NCBI GenBank assembly: GCA_035578155.1
Contig: JAPWDM010000005.1
Coordinates: forward strand, 25,294,877 to 25,358,876
Direction: 5' to 3'
Length of the DNA stretch: 64,000 nucleotides
Origin: Brachynemurus nebulosus
Taxonomy: Eukaryota; Arthropoda; Insecta; Neuroptera; Myrmeleontidae
The position numbers and the translations under genes are program-made. Below the pieces are notes generated by a model that ran no database searches, was not told the origin of the DNA, and saw nothing but the letters and a program-made list of their open reading frames with translations. Below, one piece after another: positions 24,890 to 36,140 of this stretch (position 1 is its first letter; each line of letters opens with the position of its first letter).

Positions 24890-24893
<4 letters not shown>
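24456..24893. repeat. Long palindrome: family A edge plus module B arms around (AT)n
   Basis: The left arm runs from ttacacgtaggaacatttta through module B (minus). The right arm runs through module B (plus) back to the same ttcctacgtgtaa sequence. The arms are about 150-160 bp and nearly identical; the centre (24612-24734) is an (AT)n tract with a few interruptions. Confidence 0.85.

Positions 24894-24982
<89 letters not shown>
24893..24982. repeat. (AT)n microsatellite
   Basis: Long uninterrupted TA run joining the palindrome to module C. Confidence 0.95.
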
Positions 24983-24983
<1 letters not shown>

Positions 24984-25215
24984 CTTTCGAACGAAACGTC
25001 GCCACGATAACTTTCGAACGAAACGTTTAATGCTTATGAAATTTCGTATGGAGACTCAATTTTGATCTGGCTTGGCTAAGTTCTTTAGCCAGACACATCG
25101 GATGCCCAGAAGTAGGTTTTTCGGGCGTTTTTTGTCAAAAAACTAAGTTTTCTGTCAGAATTAAACAACTTTTTAAATTTTTTTTTATAAAATCGGAAAG
25201 ATGAGCAAAATCTAG
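24983..25215 (-). repeat. Module C (copy 4)
   Basis: Reverse complement of the 17.8-kb copy: cgataactttcgaacgaaac next to the (AT)n, then gttctttagccagacacat and ggtttttcgggcg. The start of the unit (ataactttcgaacgaaacg) is duplicated at 24981-25026. Confidence 0.65.
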
Positions 25216-26604
25216 GTATGATAAGTGTTTAAATTATTATTTTACGTAAACTAATACCAGAGAAAAATTAAGAAATTTGTTAGAAATGGATTAAAAAATT
25301 TCCAAAAGGATATTTGTTGTCTTTTTTTATTATATGGACAAACTATCTCCATTTCAATTTTTAAAATGGTACATTTTCAAAAAGGAAGCTTTTTGAGTGA
25401 TATGTAATGAAAAAATTTTTTTAAGCAAGGCAATCGACGATATACATTTGTTTCACTCCCTCACCCAGGATCCATACGTGTTTCTATCTCATGTTATTTT
25501 TTTTAAAAAAGCTCAAAGTTTTGTGTTTTTATGTGATGACAATTTGAAATTGATATGTGGCCATTTCCACAATATATAAAGCGTAAAGTGTAAGGAATAT
25601 TTTATGTAATATTCCTTATGTAATTTAATTCATTTTTTGTAGATATTTTTAAATTTCACTAAAATTTGCTGAAAATATAACTTCCGTTTAAATTTCTTTT
25701 TTATTTTATTATTAAGTTGAAAAAATATTGACAGATTTTTTATTTAATTGTGTAAAGGACACATTATGTATTTTGACACATAAGTAATAAAAATATCTAT
25801 GATAACTATGATTTTTAAATAAGTATTCTAAGAAAATTTTATAACATTAAATTTTTCAATAAAAATTTATAAGTATTAATTACATTACATTTAGATTGCA
25901 TTCAAATATTAAATAGGTAATTATGTTGATAAATTTAATATGTAAATAAATTATTAATTTATAACAATTAAATTTAAAATATGAATGTGATAGAAATTTG
26001 AAAATTTGAATTGTTTTGTTCGTTTATACTGTTTATTCGAATTTGACACAGGGGTTTAGGTTATTTGAATTTTGTTTATGGTGAATGACATAATAATTAA
26101 ATGAAATAAATTTTTATTCAAATAAGAAAATATGAGATTGAAAATAGTAGCAGCAAAGTATATTGTAATTGAAAAAAATGGTAAAATTTTGTCAATAACA
26201 TGCTTATGTAAAGCTGTTACTGTACTGTTCTAGGTAAGGAAATAACTTAAAGAAACTATATTAAGTAATATCTTTTCAATATTTTTTTTTTTAACAGAAT
26301 TGATATTTTCAGATATAACATAAGTATGCTTTTCCTGTACCCAAACTGTCAGATAGGCAGATAGTACGAATCTGCTAAAAATTGATTCAATGATGTTTGC
26401 AAAGTTCTTTGCATGTAACTCAGATTTCTGTTCTGCTGGATTCCAGAATGTTAAAATATCAATGTAAGTATTACTTGTTATACTGTTTTTGTGTGTAAGC
26501 GTCAGGTATACCTAATTAGTAAAACAATAATATTGGAAAGTGTTAAGTTATGTTTTATTCCCGATGTTACTGTCAAATTAAGACTATATTGTTTTTGTTC
26601 ACAG
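25216..26604. other. Upstream region of the 26.6-kb exon; possible exon signals only
   Basis: Very A+T-rich. A tttttttttttaacag acceptor-like site lies near 26297 and an AAT|GTAAGT donor-like site at 26463-26464, but the frame between them is broken. A 33-codon frame at 26132-26233 starts with ATG. None can be joined with confidence to the downstream exon. Confidence 0.35.
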
Positions 26605-27940
26605 ATCTACAAGAGAATCGTACGGGTAGGTGGATGGTTGGATCATCAAGCAAAGGTTGGATCTTCAATGAAAATAACAACCAAAAGTATTGATACAGTG
26701 ACAAGTGTGGTGGAAGATTTTTTGACAGAATCAAAAAAAGAAAAATTACTACATGTCAGTACTTTAATACATGAAAATGATTTTATTTGCAAAAAAATTA
26801 ATATGTTCTCATTACATTACCTATTGTATAGTAAAAAAAGCAATGATTGTGATGAATTTTTGAAACAAATACCGTAGAACGGGATAAATTGGGACAGGTG
26901 GGTGAATAGGGACGAAACGAAAAATGTTATTCATGAACTTAATTTACAAATACTAAACGTAAATGCGAACATATATCTTACTTAAATTATAGTATAATTA
27001 TTATTTTTTCGGGTAACAATAGTGACTAAGCTTGAAGTTGAATAAAAAATATTAAAAATTGAGTTTCGATTGACGTCTTCAAACAGTGCTATTTTTTGTT
27101 CCTTAAAACTTTATCTAAAAATTATATTTTTCGTTGCTCTAATGAATAAATTGTTGTTTAATCGTTAATTATTTTAGTACATATCTGAAAAAAAGACTGC
27201 AGGCTTTTAGTTGTTTTTATTTTTTAAGAGGAAATAAAGAGGACTTGAGATTTGGGCTAAGTTGGAAGTTAATAGGGACGGAAAAGGTGTGAATAGGGAC
27301 AATATATAGGTTAATGGGGACGTTCAAGTATAAAGGGATGAATGTGGGGTGATTAGGGACGTACGAAGTATGTATTGAGACATAGATGAGAGCACTTTCA
27401 AGGTTATCAAGTCATTCGAAATTTTTATAAATACATTCAGCATAACATTTCTATACTTTATAAATTTTATTTTAGATTCTACGTTTATTTTTATAGAAAA
27501 TCATCAAGTACCTATTATTTCTCTTTTTAATGTATAAATACAAAAAGTTCAAAATTATTTTATATTAGAATTTCAATTTTGGTCGACCCTACGGGTTGTC
27601 CCCATTTTCTCTTTTCTCGTCTCTTTTGACCCCAATTTTTCATAGAGAAGAAATTATACGATTTTTGTTAATTTTTCAAAAACCACCGATATTTTTAAAT
27701 TTTTTTGGATACTGTGATAAAGTGACCATCTTCGTGTAAATTTTTAATATATTAAAGATTAGGTACTCATAAAATAAATATAAAAAAATACGGTGTGAAT
27801 TCTGAATGCGTCCCTATTCATCCTTGTCTACGGTAGCACATTTTTTTAATGACATAAATATTAGAAACGCAGGAAAAGAGACCAGGAATCAACATAGAAG
27901 TGGATTATGGTACGATATATTTTCTGAAAAAAGTGCTTAG
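26605..27940 (+). pseudogene. Unidentified exon broken by a transposon
   Basis: After an acceptor-like gtttttgttcacag (ends 26604), a frame runs from ATC at 26605 through 89 codons to ATA at 26869-26871. The next codons, CCG TAG, belong to the transposon TIR. If 26872-27833 and one TA duplication are left out, the same frame continues from GCA at 27836 for 34 codons to TAG at 27938-27940. The joined frame has 123 codons with a mixed, protein-like composition: a Lys/Glu-rich middle (near EDFLTESKKEKLLHV) and a C-terminus around SGLWYDIFSEKSA. No family is recognised. In-frame continuity across the insertion argues for a real exon, a recent gene loss, or a polymorphic insertion. The upstream exons are not established. 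A host gene or an older transposon gene are both possible. Confidence 0.5.
26872..27833. mobile_element. TA-duplicating pogo-like element with iterated TGAATAGGGACG
   Basis: Flanked by TA (26870-26871, 27834-27835). Left CCGTAGAACGGGATAAATTG; right inverted CCGTAGACAAGGATGAATAG. The 12-mer T(G/T)AAT(A/G)GGGAC(G/A) occurs at 26903, 27269, 27290 and 27311, a variant (TGATTAGGGACG) at 27350, and an inverted copy at 27809-27820. 962 bp, no transposase frame. Same design as 1010-2294 and 57999-58906. Confidence 0.85.
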
Positions 27941-28040
27941 GACCAAAGTTATAGAGTTCAAAGTGATGCACTTCATGATGACTTTGAAGTCGACCTTGGG
28001 GTCAATTTCCAAAGTCATTTGATAATCATTTAATATTTTT
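27690..28040. repeat. Left arm of 351-bp inverted duplication
   Basis: Near-identical, inverted, to 30721-31070. Covers the last 144 bp of the 26872 transposon, the last 35 codons of the broken exon and about 100 bp beyond. Confidence 0.9.
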
Positions 28041-28214
28041 CAAAAGTAGTGTTATTTGTCAGAATGTTTTGCCAATCTAGTTTTTTCAATATTTCTTTGC
28101 TCGTTTTCAGAATTTATATTTTAATTTCTACGGACAAATAACTCATTTTTTTCTTCGATTTGAGTAACTTTTATTTGCTGATGTTGACCATTAATTGATC
28201 GAAACATATCAATT

Positions 28215-28700
28215 ATTTTTCAATGATTTTTTTAGCGAATTTCGAAAATTTTGAAAATTTTTTCACCGTTAGTAAGTTAAAGTATTTGAATTCATTAAGT
28301 AATTAAATGATGTCCACAAGAACCTTTCGGACTACCATAAGTTATATGAGATCCCTAGGACCCTTTTTTTACTGTTAGGATAAACTTTTTACTAAAATTA
28401 TTTTAGATGAATAAAGGTTATGTTGTATGAGTTTCGCCAGGGTTTACTGATCCTATTATTGTAAAAAATAAACTAACCGACCGATTTTGAAAATTTTTTC
28501 ACTGTTACAGAACTAAATTATTTTAGATGGATACAACTATGCTGCACAAAGTCCGTTTGAGTTCTTGGGTCCCAAAAATATCAAAATTAATTACCCAGCC
28601 GATTTTAAAAAATCTTTTACTCTTAGAAAGCTTAACTATTTTAAATAGGTACAGTTCTTAGATGAGATCCGCCAGTGCCTAATATTTGGAAATTCGCTAT
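28215..28700. repeat. Diverged tandem repeat, period about 125 bp
   Basis: The block cgattttgaaaattttttcac, then aaattattttagatg, then gtatgag/cacaaagtccg and a ggtccc/gccagtgcct tail recurs about four times with strong divergence. Confidence 0.55.
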
Positions 28701-28960
28701 GTTATGCAGATGCTGCGACAGGGGTATTTATAATATTATGAAAATTTTGAAAAATACATCTGTAAAAAAATTAAATGATGCAATAATAGGCTAGTCAATT
28801 TATTTAAAAGAAAACTAGTTACCGGAAAGTTTAGTCACAGTCCTAATAATCTTCATTCTTAAATTATTAGAATCCAACTGCAGGTAAAATGAATAATGAA
28901 AAAATTTTTTAGCGACAGCCTGCATATAAATTATTAAGAACGAACTAAAAGAAAAGAAAA

Positions 28961-29006
28961 TTGTTCTACATGTTTCAGTCATTTAAATGACCATCTTCAG
29001 GAAAAA
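28961..29006 (-). ncRNA. Hammerhead-ribozyme-like motif (left arm)
   Basis: Minus-strand equivalent of 29477-29522, with identical sequence: CUGAAGA core (28994-29000), stem II, GAAA, GUA. See that entry. Confidence 0.5.
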
Positions 29007-29476
29007 TCAATAATTCAGTTGTGAAACAACTGAGAAAAAATAATATCAAAAGGACATAACCTCCAAATATCAAATGGATGTCAAAAATAACAGACGAAAT
29101 TAAAAGAAATTAAAAATCAAAGAATCAAAAAATAAACGGACCCCATACGAAATAGGGAAAGTCAAAATCATGATAAAATATTAGAAGACGAGATGCGACC
29201 AAATACTTACCGTATCAGGAAACATCAAGAATGTAAAATTCCAACGAAGTCGTAGAAAAAACCGGTATGTCACAAAGAAATTATGTAACATCACAAAAAA
29301 TTACGAAAATCATGATTTTGACTTTCCCTATTTCGTATGGCGTCCGTTTATTTTTTGATTCTTTGATTTTTAATTTCTTTTAATTTCGTCTGTCATTTTT
29401 GACATCCATTTGATATTTGGAGGTTATGTCCTTTTGATATTATTTTTTCTCAGTTGTTTCACAACTGAATTATTGA

Positions 29477-29522
29477 TTTTTCCTGAAGATGGTCATTTAA
29501 ATGACTGAAACATGTAGAACAA
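29477..29522 (+). ncRNA. Hammerhead-ribozyme-like motif (right arm)
   Basis: Reads stem I TTTTTC (29477-29482), core CTGAAGA (29483-29489, fits CUGANGA), stem II GGTCAT/ATGACT (29491-29506), GAAA (29507-29510), a one-pair stem III C..G and GTA (29514-29516) as the NUH site, then GAACAA (29517-29522), which pairs with stem I at five of six positions. Short stem III hammerheads are known in Penelope-like elements. Activity is not implied; stem III is minimal. Confidence 0.5.
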
Positions 29523-30720
29523 TTTTCTTTTCTTTTAGTTCGTTCTTAATAATTTATATGCAGGCTGTCGCTAAAAAATTTTTTCATCTTCATTCTTTGT
29601 GTTTTCTGGGTTGCTGAACACGAATTTCACCATTCCAGCAGAAAATACACGGCTAGCCGTTTTCCCAAAATTTGACTTCAAATGATGTATTATAGGCGCT
29701 TTTTTCAACAAAAAAATTTTTTTGCCGTCAACTGCCAGAAAACTACGCATAGGATCTGGTTTAAATTTTCACTGTTTGTTACTATTAATCGAGACAACAA
29801 GACACAATGCCAACAAAAAATTCAAGGCTAGCCGTTTTTCCGAAATTGTATCAATTAAGTAATTTTAATTAAAAATTCGTTTTTAATTCATTTGTCTTCA
29901 ATTTTCTTCTAGATTTTACGAATTTACAAATCTATATTTTAGACGAGGCTCGTAATCAGCGGACACAATAATTTATTAATTATTAAGTTTATTTTGCTAA
30001 GTTTATTATACGTGGCCAAAACTATCGTAACATGGGTCATTTCCATGGGAATCGAAAGAAAAATGGTAAGATTAAGGTTTTTTTAATTTTTAAAAAAATA
30101 CGCCCGTTTTTTAGTGCGTTCTAAAGGCGTAGCGGTTGGTCGTAGAAAGAATTGTTATGTACAAAATTTGTAGGAAATTTTGTCGACTTTAATTTTGTAA
30201 AGAACAACATTTTCGAGAATATGCATATTTACCAAGATTAAGATTAAAAACCTAAAAAATTAACAAAAATTTGACTTTTTCTCAAAATAATCAATGTTCC
30301 GGCCAAAATATCTGTCAGCAAACCTGAAATTCGTGTTCAACGACCCAGAAAACATAAAAAATGAAAATTATTAGGACTGTGACTAAACTTTCCCTTAACA
30401 GTCCTAATATGCTTAGACTATAACTTATGTTCTTATGCAAATGTGGGAAAGTGCACTCACACATTTTAAAAAAATAAAAGTGGATTTTTTGCAAAGTAAA
30501 AATCGTTTTTAATTTTATTTAAGATGAATTTCCACAAAGTAATGCGCGCAACTATAGATATTGATTAAATGCTTAAAAGCCGTTAAAGAGTATTTTTATC
30601 AAAGAACGTTATTATAGTAAATGTTTAGGTTTCTTACTGTTTCTTGATTTTGATTCAAATTATGCATTTTAATGGCCATTTTTTACAAACCGCATTTTTT
30701 ACAATCGTACAAGAAAGACC

Positions 30721-31070
30721 AAAATATTAAATGATTTTCAAATGACTTTGGAAATTGACCCCAAGGTCGACTTCAAAGTCATCATGAAGTGCATCACTTT
30801 GAACTCTATAACTTTGGTCCTAAGCACTTTTTTCAGAAAATATATCGTACCATAATCCACTTCTATGTTGATTCCTGGTCTCTTTTCCTGCGTTTCTAAT
30901 ATTTATGTCATTAAAAAAATGTGCTACCGTAGACAAGGATGAATAGGGACGCATTCAGAATTCACACCGTATTTTTTTGTATTTATTTTATGAGTACCTA
31001 ATCTTTAATATATTAAAAATTTACACGAAGATGGTCACTTTATCACAGTATCCAAAAAAATTTAAAAATA
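30721..31070. repeat. Right arm of inverted duplication (captured exon end)
   Basis: Inverted copy of 27690-28040. Located just inside the right end of the family A remnant, with the MITE terminus about 10 bp further on. Confidence 0.9.
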
Positions 31071-31091
31071 AAAAAAAGGTTTAGCTGTACA

Positions 31092-31511
31092 TACTCGTAC
31101 ATACCTACTATATTTTTTTATTATATACTAATATTTTACATTCATAATTATCCTACCATATTTTTAATTAATATACTGTCTCGTATTCTTCAGACACTCT
31201 CCGATGTATTATACGTTATACGATAAGCAACAAGGTGCAGATACTTATTCGAAACGGAATAAATGTCGATACAAGAGCGGTTTACATCGAAATTATATAC
31301 GTCTGGAGTTGGGGGTAAAAAACTAAAAGAAATGTTAAATTCAACCAGAATTCTGTTATTTATATTAAGTACAGTCTGTCCAAAATTAAATCGTCGACTC
31401 TCAAAACGATTTTTTAGTTCAAAGATGAAAGAAAAATTCCTTTGATTTTTTATTCTTTGAATTAAAATTAAATAACAGGGAGTAAAGTGCCACTTTTAGT
31501 CTCAAGGGACT
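31092..31511. other. No gene seen
   Basis: A 60-codon frame at 31263-31445 shows no motif. Confidence 0.4.
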
Positions 31512-31612
31512 AAATACTATATTGTGAAATAAGTGCGGAAAATTGTCGATTTCCTACGAGGGCGAAATTGAGTGCACGATCGAAGTGAGTGCGCTCATTC
31601 GCTTGAGCCGTA
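31512..31612 (+). repeat. Short MITE fragment E (copy 1)
   Basis: Matches the reverse complement of 36382-36517: attgtgaaataagtgcgg, aattgtcgat, gaagtgagtgcgctcattcg and cttgag. Only one half of the hairpin remains. Confidence 0.65.
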
Positions 31613-32200
31613 TTTTCAAAAAAAAAAAGAAAATAGTATGACTCAGGACTAGTGTGTTTTTTTACCTCTCGTGTGAATTGTTTTCAAATATGTTTCTTGG
31701 TTTTTGGAAACATTATTTTTAGCTACGCCAATTAAATATTTGATGTTGTATTTCACTAAAAAATCTAGTGGTTGTTCGGTTATGATAACTAAAATTTTTT
31801 TTCAGTGTATAATAAACAATTTAATTGTTTTTCTACTCCTGTTGAAAAACACACTCATTATATATCTGTTAATTGTTGAGAAAGTTAGGCATTATTCAAA
31901 GGTGTCGAGGAATATTCATTACTCAATACCTTCTTGACCAATGAAATCACAGTATTAACCATTATTCAATGGGCCGGCATCTGTTTTGTGTATATATGTA
32001 TGTATCAAGTTTTAATTTAATATATGTTGCGTAGTAACGTTCAAGTAAACAAAATAGTTTATGTTTTGTTTTGATCGTTTTATACATATTTTACAAACAT
32101 TTAATGAAATTAGAAATAGATTAAATAGATTAAAAATTTATATTCAATTTTATTTAAATCAAAAAGGAAAAAAGTCGTAGAAAAAATATCGTATTCTACT
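31613..32200. other. No gene seen
   Basis: A frame at 31704-31937 lacks any known motif. Confidence 0.35.
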
Positions 32201-32296
32201 CGCTTGCAATGGCTATTACTCACTCAGATTACGACACTCGCCTCGCAAGCTCGCAATTTCATCTTCGTGAGTAATAGCTATCATTACTAGCTCGTT
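32201..32296. mobile_element. Hairpin MITE
   Basis: aatggctattactcac (32208) pairs with gtgagtaatagctatcatt (32268). The centre is cgacactcgcctcgcaagctcg. Same design as 36382 and 41591. Confidence 0.6.
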
Positions 32297-35027
32297 GAAT
32301 AATATACTATTATTTCTATATAAGAGCTGCAACACTGCTTCAGAAAAAATTTTTCAACCAAAAATGTTTCTTTCTTTTGTTTTTACAAGATTTTTAAAAT
32401 TTCAATTTTTAAATCCATGTTTAGAAACAACTTATTGTAAGGAACCCTATTACGGCAACTTGCAAATACGGTTTGCACTTTTGTTTTTAAAAGTGTAGTC
32501 TTTTTCTCAGCTTTTCTGTCCTTGTGATTTGTGTGCGCTCTTCAATCAAATTAAAATTTTTAAAAGTGGTAATTGCGATGAGAGAAAAGCATCAGTTTGA
32601 TAATGAGATGACTTACATTCCTCACTACGAATGCATCTACTTTAATGGCATTTTATGAATATTTAATTTAGATTCTATAGCTTTAGAAGGGTTATCTTTC
32701 ATCAAGCGTATAGTTCCATTAAATAAACAAAACGTTATTAGTTCAATATCCAATTATTAGCACCAAATTTGTATACCTATTCAATAATATGAAGTTAATT
32801 TATTAAAACAGTCGCACAGTAGAATAAGAAAATTTATTTTCGGCAAATTGTGAGTACATAGGTACGCATAGGTACCAAACTAAACGAAGCAATATATTAA
32901 ATTATAATATATAATAGATCTTACGTAATATACAAGTGTTGAATTAGGTCAGTTTATAGCGACTAGCGACATGTATATATATCATTATATCTATGTCTAT
33001 AATACAAGTATAGTATATAAGGTATATAATATGTAAGTATATAATATATACATACTTATATTACATTACATATATATTATATACTAATATATATAAATCG
33101 ATACATTCCTCTTTCTAAACCATCAATGTTGGCACACATTTCATCAATGATTTACTTCTTCAAATCAAAACAACCGTAGCAATTTGGGTTAGTACTCGCA
33201 TTAGGGGACAATCAATTAAAAAATCGATCAAGAAAAGGTACAAAATTACACACCAACACTCTACAATCTGCGTGTGTACGCAGTAAACTTCCCCCGGGGG
33301 CGACAGTATTTTTAACATATTTTTAACAATCCTGTACCACGTCAGTAATTCTGTATAAAGCGTGGGTAACGGAGCGATGAGATGTGATCTATAATACATT
33401 ACGTAATGTGGAGCAAACCTGTTGTATCTATCACACCTATTATTCGATAGCTATCGCACCAAATACACGGGCGGCCAAGAGGTCGGAATACGACATTTCA
33501 TATTACACGACCTAGTGCGCTTCCAATCTTTGAAGGAAACAACTCTAAGCTGTAAGAATCTATAATTAAAATTAAAGAATTGCTTTTTAACATTTCCGTG
33601 TCGAGAGTGTCGACTGTGTCGAGGGTCTATGAAAGTCTAAAATTGGAATTTTAAATAGGAATGTAACTTAATACGAAAAAAAAGACAAAATTGAAAATAT
33701 AACTTTTTTTTTTTATTTTAGTCTAAGACAACCTTAAAATGGCTCTGATCTGAGTTTAATTACTCTCTCATTTTGCATCTACTGAGATGAAGTTTCGTTT
33801 GAAGACAGATATTGATAACCCAAAATCAGAACTGAGATAAATCAACCAAAAAAAATTTATAGGGTACTTTTCCGTATCGAAAGACAAGTGTAAAAATTCC
33901 CTCATCTAAAATTTTTTTTAGCTCCTGTTAGTCCGTTTGTTTACCTCAGCTCAATCATGCTCTCTCACGCTCATTTTGCACGTATTGAAGCAGAATTTGG
34001 TTCAAAATAAGAACTGAGATAAACTAGCCAAAAAAATTTTTGACCACATATTCTATCGTGGGAGTATTGGGATCTGTCGAATGGCGGTATGACATCTGGT
34101 GTTGAAAAATCAGACTATTCTTAAAGTGCTTTTTTCAAATGTCATTTATAAGCTGAATCTTGTAAATCTGAAAATACATACAATCGATTTAATTTTTCCA
34201 TTCATTTACAGTTTTCCAGTTATTTTATATATAGTATACTGTAAATTGTAATATTCGTTAACTCGTTCACGCATTTTTTCATATTTTAACCATATTTTGA
34301 CTGTTTCACAGATGTAAAATTTTCTCCCCTTCAAGAAAATTCCTTTGCTTTGGACTTGTGTCAACTCAAATACAAAAAATTCTAACATTTACCATTTTTT
34401 CTTAATATAGCATTGATTACTATATATAAAACTAATGTTAATGCACTTTTTTTTCAGCCATTTTTTTGAAACTCCACCCATAGGACAGACCCCAGAAAAT
34501 CATTTTAGGTAATTTGGATAGACAACTTTAAAAGATATAGGCAACGAAATTATTACATTCCGGAACCCTATCTACAACTGAAGAGAATTTATTTTGATTT
34601 TCTTGCAAATATCAGTAAATAACATTAGTCATAATTAATAAAATCATATTAATTAAAATATTATTAAAGCACTAGTAAACATCAAAAATATTCTACTGAA
34701 AGCTTTACCCTCCTAATATACAAAGCTTTATATAAACATTTACCTATGTGGGCATCAAACCCATGTGGATATTGATAACATGGAACATATTAAACCTATA
34801 CAGTTAAAAACTAAAAGTGATGAATCATTTTGCCAGTCATTCGTTTTTGTGTCCCACCTTTTCAATGGAAACATCACCAGATTATCAAGCAAAAGAATTC
34901 GTATATCTAAATTCATTGAACAGTACTCTTTAAAGCTGCAGTATCATTGAATTTACTAGTTAAGAAAATGATCAAGATGGGTTAAATTATTGATCATTGA
35001 CTATCACCATCATATTCCAATGGATAT
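32297..35027. other. No firm gene
   Basis: A TA-rich, partly palindromic run lies at 32980-33100. A 79-codon minus frame at 33160-33399 starts with ATG and is less A+T-rich than its surroundings but is not recognised. Frames at 34206-34388 and 34765-34950 show no motif. Confidence 0.35.
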
Positions 35028-35160
35028 TATAAATGCGAAAGTGATTTTATTTGCTAGTTTGTTTGTGTTGCTTTCATGTCTCCTCAATGGCTTAACCAAT
35101 CGGTTTAAAATTTGTATAGAGACTGTTTGGGCGGACGGAATTTTTTACCTCGAATGACAA
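35028..35160 (+). repeat. Retroposon 3'-region fragment
   Basis: ataaatgcgaaagtgatttt, then tgtttgtgttgctttcatg, then accaatcggtttaaaatttg follows the layout of widespread insect LINE 3' regions. Boundaries are uncertain. Confidence 0.4.
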
Positions 35161-35559
35161 TTTAACTCATGTGTATCATGTCCCATAAAAATATTGCAGT
35201 TTTTCACTTTTATCGAGAAAAATTAGGACAGATTATTACAAAAAAAGAAAAAATAAATAAACAGGAAAAAAATGAAACCAAAGGTTTTTTTTCTTGATAA
35301 ATTAAACTGATTTCAAAACCACAGTAACAAAATGTTGAATAATTGAAACCTCTTACGTAATTATCAGTAAAAGAAAAGATTTTCTCTCAGACTCGATTAT
35401 CTCTAAACAGTCGAAACTATACTTTTAAATTAAGCGAATACAAAACTCAAGCATCCGATTGACTTGAAATTTGGGTTGCTAAAATATGTATAGTTTTATG
35501 ATGCCTAGCAATGTATGTATAGTTTTTATGATGATTGGTTGAAAAATAGGGCGCTTCAG

Positions 35560-35880
35560 GTAAGACTCGGATCAGGTAATCATATTAGGGCCAGATTCGT
35601 AATGTATTTGTATTTGCGGCCCTGGTAAGGCCGCCTATTTCGACGCTGATCAGCCAGTCTAATAAGACAGACGGAAGCAAGATCGGAACAGTCCAACCTT
35701 AATAAGGCCCTAATAAGGCAAATGGGATCAGGGACGGATCAAGCGTACTGCAACAAGGACCTACCTAATTAGGAGATAAAATCAGAGCCGGGTGAGGGAA
35801 ACCAAAATAAGGCCCTAATCTGAATACAAATCAAGTCTTAACAAGACAAACGGGATTAAGAAACGTAATTTTTGAAAATG
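35560..35880. repeat. Degenerate word repeat (aataaggccctaat)
   Basis: The word taaggccctaat occurs at about 35703 and 35812 with partial forms elsewhere (ttagggccag, ctggtaaggccg). A second word, taa(t/c)aagacagacgg, appears at about 35661 and 35850. Less A+T-rich than the flanks; no ORF. Confidence 0.5.
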
Positions 35881-36140
35881 ACCCTGATTCGAGCTTTACA
35901 CAAATTATCTAATAGAGCATGCTCTTGATGCAATTGATCTGGTCCAAACTGACAATGAGTTAGGTTTTGTCTAATTTTATTTCTACTTGGAAAACTAAAC
36001 TTTTTAACTAAAAATTGGGAATTTTTTTTAGAAACTGTTTTAATATTTTTTATTACTCATGTGGGAGAAGTACTAACTTGGCGCACACATTTCTGTACGC
36101 AAAATAGCTGTTTGTCCACTGTACTCTTCCCGCATACCTT

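Larger units (their letters stand above)
28861..29585. mobile_element. Penelope-like element remnant with inverted arms
   Basis: Flanked by the 12-bp direct repeat ATCTTCATTCTT (28849-28860 and 29586-29597), a clear target duplication. Two nearly identical arms of about 280 bp (28898-29175 minus, 29310-29585 plus) face each other across about 135 bp. Each holds a tcctgaagatggtc...gactgaaac block, typical of LTR-like ends of Penelope-like elements. No reverse transcriptase is present. Confidence 0.65.
28786..30422. mobile_element. Foldback-type element, itself carrying a nested insertion
   Basis: GGAAAGTTTAGTCACAGTCC (28824) is inverted at 30374-30393. Outer edges ataggctag and cttagactat also pair loosely. 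The arms continue inward with tgttttctggg, interrupted on the left by 28861-29585. The middle contains two gctagccgttttt words (29652, 29830). Confidence 0.65.
28701..31091. mobile_element. Family A MITE remnant, heavily nested
   Basis: 28715-28785 and 30415-30705 match consecutive parts of the family A copy at 60804-61319 (for example ttataatattatgaaaattt and ttgattaaatgcttaaaagc). The right terminus is ggtttagctgta at 31080-31091. It is split by a foldback element (28786-30422) and carries, just inside its right end, the captured exon fragment (30721-31070). Confidence 0.6.

Noticed and set aside
26132..26463. Possible upstream exons for the 26.6-kb frame.
   Set aside because: The donor at 26463 joins in a phase that conflicts with the open frame downstream, and the frame between 26298 and 26463 has stops.
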